Shown here piece by piece: positions 8,036 to 17,154 of a DNA stretch of 64,000 nt. How positions within the stretch are numbered: position 1 is the first letter of the stretch; the number at the start of each line of letters is the position of its first letter. The notes beneath the pieces were generated by a model. It did no database searches. It saw only the letters and a list, made by a program, of their open reading frames with translations, and was not told the origin of the DNA. Where the stretch lies: contig NZ_PJZF01000014.1 of the NCBI RefSeq assembly GCF_002858675.1, positions 62,001 through 126,000 on the forward strand, given 5' to 3'. Both the position numbers and the translations under genes were made by a program. The stretch comes from Chimaeribacter californicus. Lineage in GTDB: Bacteria > Pseudomonadota > Gammaproteobacteria > Enterobacterales > Enterobacteriaceae.

Positions 8036-8907
8036 ACGATCTCAATATTTTTTTCCAGCAGCTTGCGCACCAGCCAGATCAGGCTGAAGCTGAACGCGGC
8101 GACGAAGATTGACATGGTGGCCGCCCAGCCCGGTTTCATGCGTCTGAACGCCGCTTCATACATCACCACCATCGGCGTGGTGGTGCTGTCCAGCGGGCCG
8201 CCGCCGGTGATCAGGTAGGGTTCGGTAAACAGGGCGAAGGCCACCGAAATCGCCAGCACCAGCACCATCACGATTTGCGCGTTCATCAGCGGCAGGGTCA
8301 GGCGGAAGAACCGTTTTACCGGGCGGGTCTGGTCAAGGGCGGCGGCGTCATAGATCTCTTTGGGAATGGCGAGCAGCCCGGAATAGAAAATCAGCCCGTA
8401 ATACCCGACAAATTTCCAGGTCACAATCAGGGCAATCGAGATCATCGCGACATCGGGCGCAGTAAACCACGGCACATTAATGCCGAAATGCGCCTGTAAA
8501 AAGAGGTTAATCGGGCCGTATTCGCTGAACAGCTTGGAAAACACAATCGAGTACGCCACCCCGGATGACACATTGGCGAGCAGAAAACTCAGGGCAATAA
8601 ACGCCTTGCCGTATTTAATCTTGCTCAGGCCAAAGGCAAACAGCAGCGAGGCGGAAAGCACAATCGGCAGGTAATAGAACAAGAACAAAAACACATTCTT
8701 CATCGCTTTCCAGAACAGCGGGTCATGCAGCACGTTAATGCTGTTTTTCAGGCCGCTAAACGTCGGCAGGCCGATAAATTGCCAGTCGGTAAAGCTCAAT
8801 ATTCCCAGCCAGAGAAAAGGATAGAGCCAGAATACCAGCGAATACCCGAGATAGGTGGAGGCCAGCAGGCCCCCTAATGAAGACTCTTTTATTGTCAGCC
8901 TGAACAT
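8032..8907 (-). CDS. Sugar ABC transporter permease, MalF type
   Basis: A 291-residue CUT1 permease with six or so hydrophobic segments. The EAA loop reads DAAALDQTRPVKRFFRLTLP, and GGPLDSTTTPMVVMYEAAFR near the end is the block usual in MalF/UgpA-type subunits. It would form the membrane channel with the MalG-type partner, whose start codon it overlaps by four bases. It begins three bases after the stop of the binding-protein gene, so the genes of this arm are tightly packed. Confidence 0.9.
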   Translation of the reverse strand: MFRLTIKESSLGGLLASTYLGYSLVFWLYPFLWLGILSFTDWQFIGLPTFSGLKNSINVLHDPLFWKAMKNVFLFLFYYLPIVLSASLLFAFGLSKIKYGKAFIALSFLLANVSSGVAYSIVFSKLFSEYGPINLFLQAHFGINVPWFTAPDVAMISIALIVTWKFVGYYGLIFYSGLLAIPKEIYDAAALDQTRPVKRFFRLTLPLMNAQIVMVLVLAISVAFALFTEPYLITGGGPLDSTTTPMVVMYEAAFRRMKPGWAATMSIFVAAFSFSLIWLVRKLLEKNIEIV

Positions 8908-8910
8908 AGG

Positions 8911-10179
8911 TTATTTACCCAGAGTGTAATTAATGTCGTCAGCTGATGTCTGTAATGCCTGCGCCGGGGAGCGGTTCTCAAAAATAGTGCGCTCAATCAT
9001 TTGGGTCATGCTGCGCTGGACGTCAATCGTCCGGGTTGTTGCTGCCGGTGGGGTGGCACGGTTCACATATGAGATAATCTCTTTTGCCAGCGGGTTATTA
9101 TTCAAATAACCGGAGAACAGCGGGTTGGTCAGCAAGTCTTCCCGCGCCGGCGGCATGTTGGTTAATTCCAGCCATTTCACATCATATTTCGGGTTGGAAT
9201 AGACCCATTGAATAAATTTCCACGCCTCTTCTTTTTTATCGGAGCTGTTAAATAACACCAGCCCTTTGCTGTCGGCCATGGTGGCCGGGGCAGCACTTCC
9301 GGCGGCAGTGAGCATGGGTCCGATGCGGATGGTTTTTAATATATCCGGGTATTGTTCACGGTAGCGGGTAATATCCCATGGGCCGCGCACCGCGCCAATC
9401 ACATCACTGGTAACCAGCGGGTCATCTGCCGCTGTGAAATCGTAACTCGACCATTTATTCAGGAACATCTTCTGGATAAAGGTTAATACCTCCAGCCCGG
9501 CTGGGTTATTGAATTCAGCGCGATCGTTTTTCAGGTAAGGTTTATTACCGGAGGCCGCATAATAGAGCGGGACAAAATCAAACCAGCGATCCCACCAGTT
9601 TTTCCCGGCCGTGACCTGCATCGAATAGCGGCCGCCCGCGGCAACATTCTTTTCTGACAAGGAATAGACCTCCTGGTAGGTCACCGGCACCCGGTCAACG
9701 CCCAGTTTTTCCAACAAATCGCCGCGCCACCAGTAAACAATCGGGCTGACATAAATCGGGATGACGTTGTTTTCCCCGTTGATTTCCCAGGCATCAATGA
9801 ACGGTTTCATTTTCCGCGCGTTGACCAGCGCGTCATACCCTTCCAGGGTGGAGAAGTCAGTGAGCTGGCCCAGCCCGGCCAGCTGGGTGGCAAAACCGAT
9901 AAAAATATTGGTGGAGATATCCGGCTCCGTGCCGGACGCCAGCGCGTTCATGATCGCCTCTTCCGAACTGCCGGCTACCGGAATGGCGGTGAACTCAATT
10001 TTGGGATTGCCCGGAATCGCGTTCCAGTCACGGATGACGGCACCCCAGAACGTCTCCTGGGTGATATTCGGGGCCACCCACATTTTCAGGGTTGACGTTT
10101 GTTTTTCTTCCGGCCCGCATCCGCTGAGAAATAGCGCCGCGCCGGTAAATATAACCGGCATTAATAATTTGGATAACAT
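8911..10179 (-). CDS. Sugar ABC transporter substrate-binding lipoprotein
   Basis: First gene of the leftward operon. The 422-residue protein starts with a lipoprotein signal (MLSKLLMPVIFTGAALFLSG then Cys21, lipobox LSGC). The rest reads as an extracellular solute-binding protein of the CUT1/UgpB class (SSEEAIMNALASGTEPDIST, IQWVYSNPKYDVKWLE). Lipid anchoring of the binding protein is less usual in Gram-negative bacteria, where most are soluble and periplasmic. The ligand cannot be read from sequence; the neighbours suggest a glucose- and mannose-containing oligosaccharide. Base composition is more AT-rich than in the flanking core genes, in keeping with acquisition. Confidence 0.88.
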   Translation of the reverse strand: MLSKLLMPVIFTGAALFLSGCGPEEKQTSTLKMWVAPNITQETFWGAVIRDWNAIPGNPKIEFTAIPVAGSSEEAIMNALASGTEPDISTNIFIGFATQLAGLGQLTDFSTLEGYDALVNARKMKPFIDAWEINGENNVIPIYVSPIVYWWRGDLLEKLGVDRVPVTYQEVYSLSEKNVAAGGRYSMQVTAGKNWWDRWFDFVPLYYAASGNKPYLKNDRAEFNNPAGLEVLTFIQKMFLNKWSSYDFTAADDPLVTSDVIGAVRGPWDITRYREQYPDILKTIRIGPMLTAAGSAAPATMADSKGLVLFNSSDKKEEAWKFIQWVYSNPKYDVKWLELTNMPPAREDLLTNPLFSGYLNNNPLAKEIISYVNRATPPAATTRTIDVQRSMTQMIERTIFENRSPAQALQTSADDINYTLGK

Positions 10180-10274
10180 ATATTCGCCCCTTAAATAATT
10201 ATCAGATGATAATCCGTTTAATTTATGCCAGGTAGGGTGGGATTCTTTTTTTACGCTAGCATGTGGGTGTTGAA

Positions 10275-10288
10275 GTTTAACGTTAAAC
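10275..10288. promoter_or_regulatory. Palindromic operator O1 of the divergent sugar locus
   Basis: GTTTAACGTTAAAC is a perfect 14-bp palindrome with a central CG step, as in many LacI/GalR-family operators. It lies in the divergent gap between the binding-protein gene and the LacI-type gene, so the adjacent regulator is the likely ligand (inference). Confidence 0.75.
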
Positions 10289-10307
10289 CTGTCACAGATT
10301 TCATTTT

Positions 10308-10321
10308 GTTTATCGTTAAAC
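10308..10321. promoter_or_regulatory. Palindromic operator O2 of the divergent sugar locus
   Basis: GTTTATCGTTAAAC differs from O1 at one position and starts exactly 33 bp further on, about three helical turns. The two sites are therefore on the same face of the DNA, suited to cooperative binding by a LacI-family dimer pair. A TTATAA box about 24 bases to the right (10345-10350) may be the -10 of the rightward promoter. Confidence 0.72.
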
Positions 10322-10411
10322 TCACCTGCTGATTAGGCAGTGTTTTATAAGCTGAGGCCTGATGGGTTACTCTCTGCAGAAGAGTGACGGTTTTTATTAA
10401 GGCTTAAGGTA

Positions 10412-11452
10412 ATGCGTATGCCCATTCAGAAAAAAATGACACTGAAGTCTATTGCGCGGGAGTTAGGGGTGACCCATACCACGGTGTCCAATGCCTATAA
10501 TAATCCGGAGAAACTTTCGCCCGCCTTGCGGGAGCGGATTTTAGCGTATGCCTCATCCCATTATTTTCATGGCCCGGATAATATCGGCCGGGCATTACGC
10601 ACCGGAAAGTCAGACGCCATCGGCGTTATTTTTAATGATTCCCTGAGTTATGTCTTTACCGACCACCATGATTTGAATCTGATGAAAGGCATCGCCAACG
10701 CCTGTGAAAAGAAGGGCGCCAATATTGTGCTTATTCCGCTGAAGCAGAAAGACAACGCCAGAATTAACGCCATTAATGCCGCGGTGGATGGTTATATTTT
10801 GAACGCGACGTTCAATAACGACCGGATTATTGAAAAAGCGCTGGCAAAGGGGCTGCCGATTGTCACCACCGATTTTGCCATTCCGCACCACAGCAGCGTC
10901 TCGATTGATAACGCATCGGCGATGCAGCAGATCTGCCTGCACCTGCTGGAAAAAGGCCACCGGCGCATCGGCATTATCTCTTTTCCTTCCCGCCAGGGAA
11001 GGCGGGGGATGTCTGCGTTGTCGGCCCCGCTGGGCGGCGATAACACCCTGATGCTGACGCGGGTCAATGCCTGCAAAACCACGCTGGCCGCGCACGGCAT
11101 CGATCTGGCCATGTGCCGGTTATTTGAGACGGAACATGACGAACAACACGGGGCGCTGGCCGCGCAGGCATTGCTGCGCGACAGCCCGGCGATCACGGCG
11201 CTGATCTGCCTCTCTGACCGCTTTGCGCTGGGTGCCGTGCAGGCATGCCTTGGGGCCGGTCTGGCCATTCCGCAGGACATCGCCATCACCGGCTTCGACA
11301 ACATGCCGCTGCCTGACAGCCTGCCCGGCCTGACCACCATTGCACAGGATGCTGAAAAAAAAGGGGAGATGGCCGCCGGATTGTTACTGGAAGGGAAAAA
11401 GGGGGTGCACCATAACCTCGGTTTTGCGTTGATCGTGCGCGAATCAACCTGA
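10412..11452 (+). CDS. LacI-family transcriptional regulator of the sugar locus
   Basis: A 346-residue LacI/GalR-type regulator. The N-terminal helix-turn-helix is TLKSIARELGVTHTTVSNAY, followed by a hinge region and a periplasmic-binding-protein-like sensor domain (for example GVIFNDSLSYVFTD, ITGFDNMPLPDSLPGLTTI). It most likely represses both arms of the divergon by binding the twin palindromes upstream and is released by a sugar or sugar phosphate from the pathway (inference from position). An alternative ATG two codons in (10418) has better spacing, about eight bases from AAGG, and may be the true start. The phosphomannomutase gene follows after 43 bases. Confidence 0.9.
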   Translation: MRMPIQKKMTLKSIARELGVTHTTVSNAYNNPEKLSPALRERILAYASSHYFHGPDNIGRALRTGKSDAIGVIFNDSLSYVFTDHHDLNLMKGIANACEKKGANIVLIPLKQKDNARINAINAAVDGYILNATFNNDRIIEKALAKGLPIVTTDFAIPHHSSVSIDNASAMQQICLHLLEKGHRRIGIISFPSRQGRRGMSALSAPLGGDNTLMLTRVNACKTTLAAHGIDLAMCRLFETEHDEQHGALAAQALLRDSPAITALICLSDRFALGAVQACLGAGLAIPQDIAITGFDNMPLPDSLPGLTTIAQDAEKKGEMAAGLLLEGKKGVHHNLGFALIVREST

Positions 11453-11495
11453 ACGAAAGGTGCACCCGGAACCGTAGTGAACAGCAGGATAGATA

Positions 11496-12917
11496 ATGGA
11501 AACACTGAGCTGTTTTAAGGCGTATGACATCCGCGGCGAGCTGGGCATCACGCTGGATGAGGCGATCGCCCGGCGCATCGGCCGGGCCTACAGCGCCTGG
11601 CTGCACCCGACGCGGGTGGTGATCGGCGGGGATAACCGCCTCTCCACGGCCGGGCTGAAACAGGCGCTGGCCGCCGGGTTGCAGGCGGGCGGTGCAGACG
11701 TGATAGACATCGGCATGGTCGGCACGGAAGAAGTCTACTTCGCTACCCGCGCCCTGAACGCCTGCGGTGGTATTCAGGTCACGGCCAGCCATAACCCGGC
11801 CCACTACAACGGGATGAAACTGGTGCGGGAAGAGGCAAAACCGATCAGCAGTGACAGCGGGTTGCTGGCGATCAAGGCACTGGCCGAAGCCAACCAGTTT
11901 CCCCCGTCACGCGTCGGCAGCTATCGCCAGCTGGACCACCGCACGCCCTACCTCGACCACCTGCTCAGCTACCTGCAAGGGCAACCGCTGCGGCCGCTGC
12001 GGGTGGTGGTGAACGCCGGCAACGGGGCCGCCGGGCCCATGCTGGACGCGCTGGAACAGCGGCTGTGCCGGATGGGCTGCGAGATAAACTGGATCAAGAT
12101 TCACCATACGCCTGACGGCCGCTTTCCCCATGGCGTCCCTAACCCGATGTTACCGGAGAACCGGGCCGCCACGCAGGCGGCCATTCTGAATCACCGGGCG
12201 GACATCGGCCTCGCCTGGGATGGTGACTTCGATCGCTGTTTTATCTTCGACGAACAGGGGGCATACCTCGAAGGCTATTACGTGGTCAGCCTGCTGGCCG
12301 ATGCCCTGCTGGCGCGCACGCCCGGCGAAACGATCCTGCACGATCCCCGGCTGATCTGGGCGACCCGCGAGACGATCATGCGGCACGGCGGCACCCCGGT
12401 GGAAACCAAAACCGGCCACGCGTTTATGAAAGAGCGTATGCGGCAGGAGGACGCGCTGTACGGCGGCGAGATGAGCGCCCACCACTATTTCCGGGCGTTC
12501 GGTTATTGCGACAGCGGCATGATCCCGGCGCTGCTGATGCTGCAACTGCTCGGCGAACGCCCCCAGCCGCTCTCGGCCTGGGTCGCCGGGCTTAAAGCGC
12601 GCTTCCCGGTCTCCGGGGAGATCAATTGCCGGGTGGAAGACCCTGTGCAGGTGATGCGGGCCATTGAGGCGCACTATATGGCCGGGCGCGCGCCGGATAT
12701 GGCCGTGGGCGCGCCGGATGCCCCCAGCGTGACCCACATTGACGGGGTGAGCATGGCGTTTGCGACGTGGCGCTTCAACCTGCGCTGCTCAAATACCGAA
12801 CCGCTGCTGCGGCTGAATGTGGAGTCACGCGGCGACCGGCCGCTGATGCAGGCAAAAACACGCGAATTGCTGGCCCTGATCGCCGCATCACCGGCCGCCG
12901 GTTCCCCTGGGGTTTAG
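11496..12917 (+). CDS. Phosphomannomutase/phosphoglucomutase
   Basis: A 473-residue alpha-D-phosphohexomutase. The catalytic phosphoserine loop is [13 protein letters not shown] (Ser98), the metal loop is DGDFDR (242-247), the sugar-specificity loop is [10 protein letters not shown] and the phosphate-binding loop is [15 protein letters not shown]. The GEMSAHH form is typical of ManB/CpsG-type enzymes. In this setting it most likely converts mannose 1-phosphate from the GH130 phosphorylase to mannose 6-phosphate, which ManA elsewhere in the genome would pass to fructose 6-phosphate. The biosynthetic direction (GDP-mannose supply) is possible, but no GDP-mannose or polysaccharide genes lie nearby. 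A good AGGA Shine-Dalgarno precedes the ATG. Confidence 0.9.
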   Translation: METLSCFKAYDIRGELGITLDEAIARRIGRAYSAWLHPTRVVIGGDNRLSTAGLKQALAAGLQAGGADVIDIGMVGTEEVYFATRALNACGGIQVTASHNPAHYNGMKLVREEAKPISSDSGLLAIKALAEANQFPPSRVGSYRQLDHRTPYLDHLLSYLQGQPLRPLRVVVNAGNGAAGPMLDALEQRLCRMGCEINWIKIHHTPDGRFPHGVPNPMLPENRAATQAAILNHRADIGLAWDGDFDRCFIFDEQGAYLEGYYVVSLLADALLARTPGETILHDPRLIWATRETIMRHGGTPVETKTGHAFMKERMRQEDALYGGEMSAHHYFRAFGYCDSGMIPALLMLQLLGERPQPLSAWVAGLKARFPVSGEINCRVEDPVQVMRAIEAHYMAGRAPDMAVGAPDAPSVTHIDGVSMAFATWRFNLRCSNTEPLLRLNVESRGDRPLMQAKTRELLALIAASPAAGSPGV

Positions 12918-12936
12918 TTTCAGAAGGATATTGACT

Positions 12937-14025
12937 ATGTCAGGCGTCACGCTGGATCGCATCACCAAGTGTTATCAGAACAGTCATGTCATCAACGAAT
13001 TATCCCTTTCGGTAAAGGCGGGTGAATTTCTGGTGCTGGTCGGCCCCTCAGGCTGCGGGAAATCAACCCTGTTGCGCATCATTGCCGGGCTGGAAACGCT
13101 CACCGCCGGCGCGGTATTCATCAATGGCAAAGAGGTCACCCATGTGCCGGCCGGCAAGCGCGGCCTGTCGATGGTGTTTCAGTCCTACGCGTTATACCCG
13201 CACATGACCGTGCGGCAGAATCTCTCGTTTGGCCTGAAGAACTGCCGCACCCCGGCGGCGGAAATTACGCGCCGCGTGCAGGATGCCACCCAGATGCTGG
13301 GGCTGGAGGAGGTGCTCGACCGCCTGCCGCAGCAGCTCTCTGGCGGGCAGCGGCAACGGGTGGCGATTGGGCGCTCGATTGTGCAGCAGCCGGAGGTGTT
13401 CCTGTTTGATGAGCCGCTCTCTAACCTCGATGCCGCCCTGCGGGTGCAGATGCGCCAGGAGATCAGCCGGCTGCATACCCGGCTGAAAAACACCATGATT
13501 TACGTCACGCACGATCAGGTCGAGGCGATGACGCTGGCCGACCGCATTGTGTTGCTGAATAAAGGGCGGATTGAGCAGATCGGCACCCCGGTCGAGCTGT
13601 ATAACTGCCCGCAGAACACCTTTGTGGCGGAGTTTATCGGCACGCCGAAAATCAACCTGATCCCCGCGCATTGGCAAGGCGGGCAACTGGTGATGGCGCA
13701 ACAGGCACCGGTGACGCTGCGCCGCCCGCCCATCGGCGTGCAGCCGGGGCAGGCGTTGTGGGTCGGCATCCGGCCCGAACACTTCAGTTTGCGGGAAGAG
13801 TACCGGTTGCAGGAAGCGAACGATATCTATCTGTCGGTGGAGGTGGAATTCACGGAGTTGCAGGGTGACGCGACGCTGGTATATGCCCGCGCCGGTGAGC
13901 AGGCGCTGAAACTTAAGTCATCGAAACAGTTGCAGTTCCCGGCCGGGGAGAGGCTGGTATTCGGGGTGAATGAGGACGCCATGCTGCTGTTTGACGGTGA
14001 CGGGCAACGGCTGGCGCGGCGGTAA
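12937..14025 (+). CDS. Sugar ABC transporter ATPase, MalK/UgpC/MsmK type
   Basis: A 362-residue ATPase with Walker [10 protein letters not shown] (residues 36-44), Q-loop [10 protein letters not shown], signature [14 protein letters not shown], Walker [12 protein letters not shown] and switch His in [12 protein letters not shown]-terminal MalK-type regulatory/TOBE region follows. It should power the two permeases of the leftward arm, which have no ATPase of their own. The ATG used here sits about eight bases after AGAAGGA; a TTG two codons earlier is less likely. A second ATPase of the same class, ugpC, lies in this window, so exchange between the two transporters is possible. Confidence 0.9.
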   Translation: MSGVTLDRITKCYQNSHVINELSLSVKAGEFLVLVGPSGCGKSTLLRIIAGLETLTAGAVFINGKEVTHVPAGKRGLSMVFQSYALYPHMTVRQNLSFGLKNCRTPAAEITRRVQDATQMLGLEEVLDRLPQQLSGGQRQRVAIGRSIVQQPEVFLFDEPLSNLDAALRVQMRQEISRLHTRLKNTMIYVTHDQVEAMTLADRIVLLNKGRIEQIGTPVELYNCPQNTFVAEFIGTPKINLIPAHWQGGQLVMAQQAPVTLRRPPIGVQPGQALWVGIRPEHFSLREEYRLQEANDIYLSVEVEFTELQGDATLVYARAGEQALKLKSSKQLQFPAGERLVFGVNEDAMLLFDGDGQRLARR

Positions 14026-14061
14026 GTACCGCATAAAAAAAGCGCCGGGAAAAGGGCGAAA

Positions 14062-14086
14062 AAAAGGCGGGAAAACCCCGCCTTTT
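14062..14086. terminator. Bidirectional terminator between the ABC ATPase gene and dcrB
   Basis: AAAAGGCGGG pairs with CCCGCCTTTT around AAAAC, giving T-runs on both strands. It separates the convergent sugar locus and dcrB. Confidence 0.85.
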
Positions 14087-14103
14087 GTCTGTGCCGCCTG
14101 GGG

Positions 14104-14673
14104 TTATTTAACCTTCAGCGTATTGATGATGCCTTCTGCCTGGCTCTGCGCCTGCTGCTGGTTGTCCGCCGGCAGGGTGATTTGCAGGGTCAGCAGGTGG
14201 TTATCCACCTTCGCCAGCACCACGGAGGAGTAAGCTTTTTTGCCGCTGGTGGCGATGACGCTGTCCAGTTGCTGGGCCGGCTGGCCGTCAACCGTAATGC
14301 TCTTATTGGTGACAACCTGGAGGTCCGGGTCGCGTGAGCGTTGCTGATCTTCCAGGCGCTTGGCCAGCACATCCAGCCCGTCCGGGCTATTGTCGCTCAG
14401 CAGGACAATAATCGCTTTCTGGCCGCTCTCATCAGCGTAGACGTGCATATTATTGGCCTGGGTGCCCAGCTTGCCGCTCTGGTCAGTCATGTCGCCCGGC
14501 ATAGTGAAGGTGACATTGCCGTTGAGCAGGGTAACCTGACGGCCATTGGCAGTCGGGGTGGTGGTCTGGTCGGTGTCCGGCGCGGCGCTGGTTTTCTCAT
14601 CGCTGTTGCCGTCACAGGCCGCAAGACCCGTGACCAGCAGACCAATTCCGACATATTTAACAAGTTTACGCAT
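14104..14673 (-). CDS. dcrB: Lipoprotein DcrB
   Basis: Small lipoprotein needed in E. coli for phage C1 and C6 DNA entry and linked to lipoprotein maturation. The N-terminus [20 protein letters not shown] is a lipoprotein signal with Cys20. Asp follows the Cys, the E. coli inner-membrane retention signal. Conserved blocks are [32 protein letters not shown] and QITLPAD. The ATG was chosen for its match to E. coli and an AAGGA box eight bases upstream. It heads, with yhhQ upstream on the same strand, the block that in E. coli lies near ftsY. Confidence 0.93.
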   Translation of the reverse strand: MRKLVKYVGIGLLVTGLAACDGNSDEKTSAAPDTDQTTTPTANGRQVTLLNGNVTFTMPGDMTDQSGKLGTQANNMHVYADESGQKAIIVLLSDNSPDGLDVLAKRLEDQQRSRDPDLQVVTNKSITVDGQPAQQLDSVIATSGKKAYSSVVLAKVDNHLLTLQITLPADNQQQAQSQAEGIINTLKVK

Positions 14674-14774
14674 TAGGGCTTCCTTCTTGATCATGAATCC
14701 ATGACTTTCGGCCCTTATCGCACCTTATTCAGTGCCGAAAAGCAAGTCAGACTTTTGCGCAAACTGCCCGGCAA

Positions 14775-15440
14775 TCAATGCATCCGGTACTGCATCTGCC
14801 GGCCGCCGTCGCTCAGGCGTTTCAGGAGCCGGTTCAGCAGCAGGCCATACATCGGCAGGAAGAAAATCAGACAGATAAGCACCTTGAAACTGTAGTCCAC
14901 CAGCGCGATCTCCACCCAGTGCTGCGCCATGAACACGTCGCTGCTCTTGTAAAATGCGATGAAGAAGAAGGAGAGCGTGTCACTGATGTTGCCGAAGAAC
15001 ATCGAGGCCGCCGGGGCTACCCACCAGCGGTGGGTCTGGCGCAGCCGGTTAAACACATGCACATCCAGAATCTGGCCGAGCACATAGGCCATAAAGCTGG
15101 CGATGGCGATGCGCGCCACAAACAGGTTGAACTGCGTGACAGCGTTCATACCCTGCCAGCTGCCCTGATAAAACACCACCGAGACCAGGTAAGAGATCAC
15201 CAGCGCCGGCACCATCACCGCCAGGATAATCCGCCGTGCCAGTGACGCGCCGAAGATGCGCACCGTCAGGTCAGTCGCCAGGAAGATAAACGGGAAGGTA
15301 AACGCGCCCCAGGTGGTGTGGAAGCCAAAAATATCAATCGGCAACTGCACCAGATAGTTACTGGAGGTAATGATCAGAATGTGGAACAGGGAAAGCCAGA
15401 CCAGCGCAGACATCCGCTGCTGCGGGGAAAAATCGTACAT
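14775..15440 (-). CDS. yhhQ: Queuosine-precursor transporter YhhQ
   Basis: A 221-residue inner-membrane protein of the vitamin/queuosine-precursor (VUT/ECF-like) family. The E. coli orthologue imports 7-cyano-7-deazaguanine for queuosine synthesis. About six hydrophobic segments and family blocks are visible (SSNYLVQLPIDIFGFHTTWG, FPFIFLATDLTVRIFGA, GNISDTLSFFFIAF). The frame is open far upstream, but the ATG used matches the E. coli N-terminus and follows AAAGGTGA at proper distance. It diverges from tusA, as in E. coli. Confidence 0.93.
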   Translation of the reverse strand: MYDFSPQQRMSALVWLSLFHILIITSSNYLVQLPIDIFGFHTTWGAFTFPFIFLATDLTVRIFGASLARRIILAVMVPALVISYLVSVVFYQGSWQGMNAVTQFNLFVARIAIASFMAYVLGQILDVHVFNRLRQTHRWWVAPAASMFFGNISDTLSFFFIAFYKSSDVFMAQHWVEIALVDYSFKVLICLIFFLPMYGLLLNRLLKRLSDGGRQMQYRMH

Positions 15441-15690
15441 CGATGTCACCTTTTTAGTGATGGGGTGAGGGAACCCAGTAATCTGCCCGGCGGCCACAGG
15501 GGGCCGGGCGCGTAAAGTGCCGCATAACCGGCGGCGCGGCGCGCATCTTACCTGTTTGCGCAACCGATGCAAATGGTTAAATGATGCGCAAACGTTCACG
15601 TGGCTTGCGCCAGATTTCAGCAGCGGTAAACTGTGCCCCTTTCCGGCCGCGGCCTGTTGCCGCACCGGCCAGCCTTGATTGAGAGAAACC

Positions 15691-15939
15691 ATGACAGACC
15701 AATTTTCCCAGGCAGATAACACGCTGGACGCGCTGGGCCTGCGTTGCCCGGAACCGGTAATGATGGTGCGCAAAGCGGTGCGCCACATGGAAGAGGGGCA
15801 GACGTTATTGATTATCGCAGACGATCCGGCCACCACGCGGGACATTCCCGGTTTCTGCCGGTTTATGGAGCACACCCTGCTGGCCGCAGACATCGAGAAC
15901 CTGCCGTACCGTTACCTGTTGCGCAAAGGCGTGGCCTGA
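15691..15939 (+). CDS. tusA: Sulfur-carrier protein TusA
   Basis: An 82-residue sulfur-relay protein. It takes persulfide sulfur from IscS and passes it to TusBCD for 2-thiouridine modification of tRNA wobble positions. The active-site Cys19 lies in the invariant [11 protein letters not shown] block. The ATG gives [10 protein letters not shown] and follows GAGAGAAA. In E. coli zntA lies between tusA and yhhN; here the two are adjacent and convergent, with only a hairpin between them. Confidence 0.95.
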   Translation: MTDQFSQADNTLDALGLRCPEPVMMVRKAVRHMEEGQTLLIIADDPATTRDIPGFCRFMEHTLLAADIENLPYRYLLRKGVA

Positions 15940-15947
15940 AGGGCAGA

Positions 15948-15973
15948 GGTCTGCGCCTGAGGCGGCGCAGACC
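15948..15973. terminator. Hairpin between convergent tusA and yhhN
   Basis: GGTCTGCGCC and GGCGCAGACC pair perfectly over 10 bp with a six-base loop just after the tusA stop. There is no T-run on the plus strand, so its role as a true terminator is not certain. Confidence 0.5.
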
Positions 15974-15999
15974 GTAAAGCAGACGTGAAAGGGTGGGCG

Positions 16000-16626
16000 T
16001 TACAGCACCATCGAACGCACCACCATAAAGTGGCCGCCGAAGTAGCAGGCCGCGACCAGCGCATCCGCCGCGCGGAACTTCAGGCGGTAGTGGTTCACCA
16101 GCCACAGAATCACCGACAGCAGCAGCAGGGAAGTACCGACCAGAATCGAGAAGGTGAAGTCGGTGCTGCGCATGTAATATTGCTCACCTGCCAGCCACAC
16201 CATCAGCAGCGTCATCGCCACAAAGGTCACCACCGGCCAGCGCATCTCTTCCAGGCGGGTCCAGATCACTGCGAGCAGCACCGCGCCGATGATCAGCAGC
16301 GTCAGCGGCAGCGGCCAGAACAGCGAGATGGTCATCTGGGTGGCGAAACTCAGCGTATAGAACAGGTGGGAGAGGAAAAACGCCCCCAGGGCGTACATCA
16401 CGCGTGACTTCGGCAACAGCATCAGCGCATCGCCCAGCAGCGTCGCCACCAGCCCCATAATAATCAGATAGCCGTACACCGACAGAACCGGGGTTTCCAG
16501 CGCCAGCAGCAGCAGCAGCAACAAGGTGATCGGCTTAAACAGCCAGCGCTGCCAGTCCGGGCCGCGATAACTGGCATCCACGTATAACCAGGCCGAAAAA
16601 ACTACCGCAAGTAAAGGCCAACTCAT
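16000..16626 (-). CDS. yhhN: YhhN/TMEM86-family membrane protein (putative lysoplasmalogenase)
   Basis: A 208-residue, very hydrophobic protein with seven or eight membrane segments. It is the same length as E. coli YhhN and related to TMEM86 lysoplasmalogenases. Recognisable blocks are [23 protein letters not shown] and [15 protein letters not shown], whose acidic and His residues in the membrane are typical of the family. The start has a clear AGAGGGA box. The substrate in bacteria that lack plasmalogens is not established. It diverges from the DUF1820 gene. Confidence 0.88.
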   Translation of the reverse strand: MSWPLLAVVFSAWLYVDASYRGPDWQRWLFKPITLLLLLLLALETPVLSVYGYLIIMGLVATLLGDALMLLPKSRVMYALGAFFLSHLFYTLSFATQMTISLFWPLPLTLLIIGAVLLAVIWTRLEEMRWPVVTFVAMTLLMVWLAGEQYYMRSTDFTFSILVGTSLLLLSVILWLVNHYRLKFRAADALVAACYFGGHFMVVRSMVL

Positions 16627-16833
16627 TCTGTTTCCCTCTTAACGTTTATGTTTTTCATCATTACAGCGCACGTTGCGCGGCTGCATTTCCCTCTGTCGGG
16701 ATAAGTGTAGGGGAAAGCGCCGCCGGCGGACAATCGGATTCCCGGTGCTTTACTGTCCGTTACACTGGCTGCCGCCGCCATGCTATGTTAACGAAAAGGT
16801 AAGATTTCCTGCCGCCAGGAAGAGAGGAACATA

Positions 16834-17154
16834 ATGAGCAATGAACAACCGCTGTACCGGATTCAGTTCATGAATAACGGCAAAAACTATCAGCTCTATG
16901 TGCGGGAAGTGGTGCAGGGCGCGCTGTTCGGCTTTATTGAGATTGCGGACTTCGTGTTCGACAGCCACTCCACGGTGCTGGTTGACCCATCCGCCGAGCG
17001 GCTGAAAAGCGAGTTTGCCGGGGTCACCCGCAGCTACATTCCGTTGCAGGCGGTGATCCGGATTGATGCCGTGACCGAGCGCGGCAGTGCGCGTATTTCA
17101 GAACTTGGCGATAACGTCGCGCCGTTCCCGCACCTGCCCGGCAAGCGCCCGTGA
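16834..17154 (+). CDS. DUF1820-family protein
   Basis: A 106-residue soluble protein. LYRIQFMNNGKNYQLYVREV, a middle block FIEIADFVFD and SYIPLQAVIRIDAV place it in DUF1820, a family common in Pseudomonas and other gammaproteobacteria but not part of this locus in E. coli. The function is not known to me. The last base of its stop codon is the first base of the yhhM ATG (TGATG), so the two genes are translationally coupled. An AAGAGAGGA box precedes its ATG. Confidence 0.82.
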   Translation: MSNEQPLYRIQFMNNGKNYQLYVREVVQGALFGFIEIADFVFDSHSTVLVDPSAERLKSEFAGVTRSYIPLQAVIRIDAVTERGSARISELGDNVAPFPHLPGKRP

